A program made the translations under genes and the position numbers. Shown here in pieces: positions 21,268-23,837 of a stretch of DNA of 23,837 bases. A model generated the notes under the pieces. It searched no databases. It was given only the letters and a program-made list of their open reading frames with translations, and was not told where the DNA came from. The stretch's first letter is position 1; every line of letters starts with the position of its first letter. Where the stretch lies: contig CAZQKE010000103.1 in the NCBI GenBank assembly GCA_964593865.1, forward strand, positions 1 to 23,837, given 5' to 3'. This DNA comes from CAZQKE01 sp964593865 (lineage in GTDB: Bacteria > Chloroflexota > Anaerolineae > JAAYZQ01).

Positions 21268-22767
21268 ATGGACGAACGCGACTCCCTCAAAATCCTGATG
21301 CTGGCCGCCGAGGTTGCGCCCTTTGCCAAGACGGGCGGCCTGGCCGATGTGGTCGGCGCGCTGCCCAAAGCCCTCCACGATCTGGGCCATGATGTCCGCG
21401 TGGCCATGCCCCTCTACGGGCGCATCCGGCGCGAACAGTTCGGCCTGCAACGGCTGGTCCCGCCCTTTGAGACACCCATCCATCGCACCGTCAAGCACGC
21501 CGGCCTGTGGCAAACCTCCATCGGCGACCGGGTCCCCGTCTATATGGTCGAAAACGCCGAGTATTTTGACCGGGAAGGGATCTACATGTACCCCGACGAT
21601 GCCGACCGCTTTATCTTTTTCTGCCGGGCAGCGTTGGAAGGGTTGCGCTACCTTGATTGGCAGCCCGACATCATCCACTGCCATGACTGGCACACGGCCA
21701 TCGTGCCCAATTGGATGAACACCATCTACAAAGACGACCCCTTTTTCGCCGAAACGGCCACCATCTACACCATCCACAACTTGGCCTACCAGGGCATCTT
21801 TGGCTACCGCGTGCTGGAAATCGCCGGGATTGATGAATGGGGCTTTATGTACCACCCGGAGATGGTGGACCTGAACGAAGTGGTAGACCTGATGGCGCGG
21901 GGCATCTACTGGGCCGATCTGATCAACACCGTCAGCGAAACCTACGCTGCCGAAATCCTGACCCCCGCTTTCGGCGAGCGGCTGGACCCTCTGCTCCGCG
22001 ACCGGCGGGACCGCCTGTTCGGCATCCTCAACGGCATTGACACGGAGGAATTTGACCCCGCCACCGACCCCCATATCGCCGCCAACTACGATGTGGACCA
22101 TCTGGCACGGCGGGCGGAGAACAAACGCGCCTTGCAAGAGGAAGCCGGGCTGGCCCCCGAAGCCGACCGCCCCCTCATCGGCGTCATTTCCCGGCTGAAC
22201 GAAGCCAAAGGGATGGACCTGTTGGCCCAGGCCATCGAGCCGATCCTGGCCCAGGGCGCGCAGTTTGTGTTGATGGGCACGGGCGAGCAACAATACCACG
22301 AGCGATTCAGCCGGATCGCCCAGGAGAGGCCGGAGCAAGCCGCCGTCTTTTTGACCTTCAACGACGCCCTGGCCCGGCGCATCTACGCCGGCAGCGACAT
22401 GCTCCTCATGCCCAGCCGCGTCGAACCGTGCGGGACCAATCAACTGATCGCCATGCGCTACGGCAACGTGCCCATCGTCCGCGCCACCGGCGGCCTGGCC
22501 GATACGGTCCGCGATTTTGACCCCCGCACCGACCAGGGGACCGGCTTTGCCTTTGCCGAACCGGATCCCTGGTCCCTCTTTGCCGCCGTGGTCCGCGCCC
22601 TGGAAACCTTCAAGCATCGCGATTCCTGGCAAGGCTTACAGCGACGGGGCATGACCGCCGATTTTTCCTGGCGGCAATCGGCCCGCAAGTATGTGGACCT
22701 CTACCGCCGGGCCATCGCCAGCCGCATCCGCCGTCCGGGGTTGGAGACCTACGGGGTGACGGGATGA
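21268..22767 (+). CDS. glgA: Glycogen/starch synthase (GT5), GlgA
   Basis: GlgA transfers glucose from ADP-glucose to a growing alpha-1,4-glucan. The 499-residue product has the GT5 N-terminal motif EVAPFAKTGGLADVVGALPKAL with KTGGL at 21-25, the middle HCHDWHTA and TIHNLAYQG, then VSRLNEAKG-type sequence (GVISRLNEAKGMDLL) and the C-terminal donor-site motif SRVEPCGTNQLIAMRYGNVPIVRATGGLADTV with Glu386. The usual SRFEPCGLTQLYAMRYG is slightly altered (V for F, TN for LT). ATG 21268 is preceded by AGGG at 7 bases; TTG 21262 is an alternative. It overlaps the next gene by four bases (ATGA). Bacterial glgA normally sits with glgC or glgB, which are not in the window. Donor specificity is inferred. 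Confidence 0.93.
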   Translation: MDERDSLKILMLAAEVAPFAKTGGLADVVGALPKALHDLGHDVRVAMPLYGRIRREQFGLQRLVPPFETPIHRTVKHAGLWQTSIGDRVPVYMVENAEYFDREGIYMYPDDADRFIFFCRAALEGLRYLDWQPDIIHCHDWHTAIVPNWMNTIYKDDPFFAETATIYTIHNLAYQGIFGYRVLEIAGIDEWGFMYHPEMVDLNEVVDLMARGIYWADLINTVSETYAAEILTPAFGERLDPLLRDRRDRLFGILNGIDTEEFDPATDPHIAANYDVDHLARRAENKRALQEEAGLAPEADRPLIGVISRLNEAKGMDLLAQAIEPILAQGAQFVLMGTGEQQYHERFSRIAQERPEQAAVFLTFNDALARRIYAGSDMLLMPSRVEPCGTNQLIAMRYGNVPIVRATGGLADTVRDFDPRTDQGTGFAFAEPDPWSLFAAVVRALETFKHRDSWQGLQRRGMTADFSWRQSARKYVDLYRRAIASRIRRPGLETYGVTG

Positions 22768-23837
22768 GCCACACACGGCGGAGCATCGCCCACCTGGACG
22801 CCCTGGTCGCCGCCCTGAGCGAGGCCGACCGGGCGCGGTTTGCGCGCATCTTTCACCTGGATGTCACCACCGGACAGGTCGTCCCCCCGGCGGGTATGGA
22901 GGATTGGATCGTGGCCCATTTCGGCGCGGTGGAAGCGGTGCGGCGGCAGCGCATCGTCAAGGTGACCAATCGCTACACCCTGGAAGGGGCCTTGTTCAAC
23001 GAATTGCGCTCCGGCCGCCCCCACGAAGCCCCGCCCGGCGACGACGACCTGGAAGAGACGATCCGGCGCACCCGGGGCGGCCCCTTTTGCCGCCCGGAGG
23101 AGGGAACCCCGGCGGACCTCTTTGGCCGCATCCGGGGGCGGTCGTCTATCACCGCTTCCAACATCGCCAAATATGACGGCTGGCACGGCGTCATCATTTT
23201 TGACGAGCACCATCCCCTGCGCTTCACCGCCGAGGGGGTGGCCGACTATCTCCACACCGCCCAACGGTGGGCGCAGGCGGCCCATGAACGCGAACCGGCG
23301 GCCTGCTACCCCTTTTTCCTGTGGAACTGCCTGTGGCGCAGCGGCGCATCCATCCTGCACGGCCACGCCCAGATGACCCTGACGCGGGGGATGGCTTACG
23401 GGCGGGTGGAAGCCTGGCGGCGGGCCGCCCTCCGCTACCGCCGGGAGACGGGCTGCGACTATTTCGACGACCTGCTGGCCGTCCATCGCGCCCTGGGCCT
23501 GGCCGTGGACCACGGCACGGCGACCATTGTAGCCTCCCTGACCCCTTGCAAGGAAAAGGAAACCTGGATCGTGGGCCGTCGCTGGAACGACGACCTGCCC
23601 GCCGCCCTGTACCGCGTGCTGCGGACCATGCTCGGACGCTGGGGCGTGCAAAGCTTCAACATCGCCCTCTATCAACCGCCGTTGGCCGCCACGCCGGAGG
23701 ATTGGACGGGGTTCCCCTTCATCTTCCGCATCCTGGACCGGGGCAACCTGCGCAGCCGCCATTCGGACGTGGGGGCCATGGAGTTTTTCGCCCAAAGCGT
23801 CATCGCCGCCGATCCCTTCCGCGTGGCCGATGCCTGG
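22764..23837 (+). CDS. GalT/HIT-superfamily nucleotidyltransferase-like protein (partial, 3' end outside window)
   Basis: The frame from ATG 22764 stays open for 358 codons to the end of the window. The signature ILHGHAQMTL gives H199-G-H-A-Q203, matching the HxHxQ active site of galactose-1-phosphate uridylyltransferases and related HIT-type enzymes, where the second His carries the nucleotidyl group. SSITASNIAKYDGWHGVIIFDEHHPL, before it, resembles the strand and loop that precede the active site in GalT-like proteins. The start overlaps the glgA stop (ATGA), so the two are cotranslated and a role in sugar-nucleotide or storage-sugar metabolism is plausible. It is not a standard GalT by overall sequence; an ADP-sugar or hexose-1-phosphate adenylyl/uridylyltransferase is possible. 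The C-terminus is missing. Confidence 0.75.
   Translation, partial: MSHTRRSIAHLDALVAALSEADRARFARIFHLDVTTGQVVPPAGMEDWIVAHFGAVEAVRRQRIVKVTNRYTLEGALFNELRSGRPHEAPPGDDDLEETIRRTRGGPFCRPEEGTPADLFGRIRGRSSITASNIAKYDGWHGVIIFDEHHPLRFTAEGVADYLHTAQRWAQAAHEREPAACYPFFLWNCLWRSGASILHGHAQMTLTRGMAYGRVEAWRRAALRYRRETGCDYFDDLLAVHRALGLAVDHGTATIVASLTPCKEKETWIVGRRWNDDLPAALYRVLRTMLGRWGVQSFNIALYQPPLAATPEDWTGFPFIFRILDRGNLRSRHSDVGAMEFFAQSVIAADPFRVADAW

Noticed and set aside
20911..22632. A 573-residue minus-strand open frame opposite glgA
   Set aside because: It mirrors the codons of glgA, has no recognisable motif and crosses both divergent promoters. Only its last 44 codons were considered separately as a leader frame.

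Overview
The window is GC-rich bacterial chromosome (roughly 60% G+C or more by eye) and almost entirely housekeeping genes. It most likely comes from a Chloroflexota bacterium of the Anaerolineae/Caldilineae/Thermoflexia type. This is inference, resting on three things: the upstream protein ends in a YLPLVLRNYP tail typical of secreted Chloroflexota proteins; the sortase carries the four-cysteine CPxLGL...CPRF module I associate with that phylum; and short intergenic repeats are abundant. No tRNA, rRNA, CRISPR array, insertion sequence or phage gene was seen.

Layout. (1) 2-145 is the C-terminal tail of a secreted repeat protein. (2) 227-10184, plus strand, is one long probable operon behind a near-consensus promoter and a structured leader: nusA, rnpM (ylxR), infB, rbfA, nrnA, truB, ribF fused to archease, rtcB, sfsA. 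Spacing is tight, with ATGA overlaps at infB/rbfA and truB/ribF. (3) 10156-12085, minus strand: surE followed by a REC-GAF response regulator. (4) 12230-15574, plus strand: mnmG from its own promoter, then a repeat-rich gap and a membrane-anchored sortase. (5) 15632-16130, plus strand: a strong promoter driving a truncated baeRF-type (eRF1-like) gene whose stop codon lies inside a terminator hairpin. (6) 16168-21100, minus strand: primary sigma factor rpoD, trmD, an ECF sigma factor, a one-TM protein and fabH, with several terminators and promoters between them. (7) 21209-end, plus strand: glgA overlapping a GalT/HIT-type nucleotidyltransferase that runs off the window.

The most interesting system is the RNA-repair module built into the nusA-infB operon. 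Archease, the activator of the RNA ligase RtcB, is fused in frame to the C-terminus of the FAD synthetase RibF, and rtcB itself follows 13 bases later. Genes for transcription antitermination, initiation, 30S maturation, nanoRNA decay, pseudouridylation and RNA ligation thus appear to share one transcript. The neighbours one would expect, rimP upstream of nusA and rpsO/pnp downstream of ribF, are absent from these positions.

Other points to check are a heptanucleotide tandem repeat translated inside mnmG, a C-terminal basic extension on FabH, a long acidic-then-basic tail on NusA, the truncated baeRF gene, and a 21-bp sequence shared in inverted orientation by two intergenic regions 5 kb apart.
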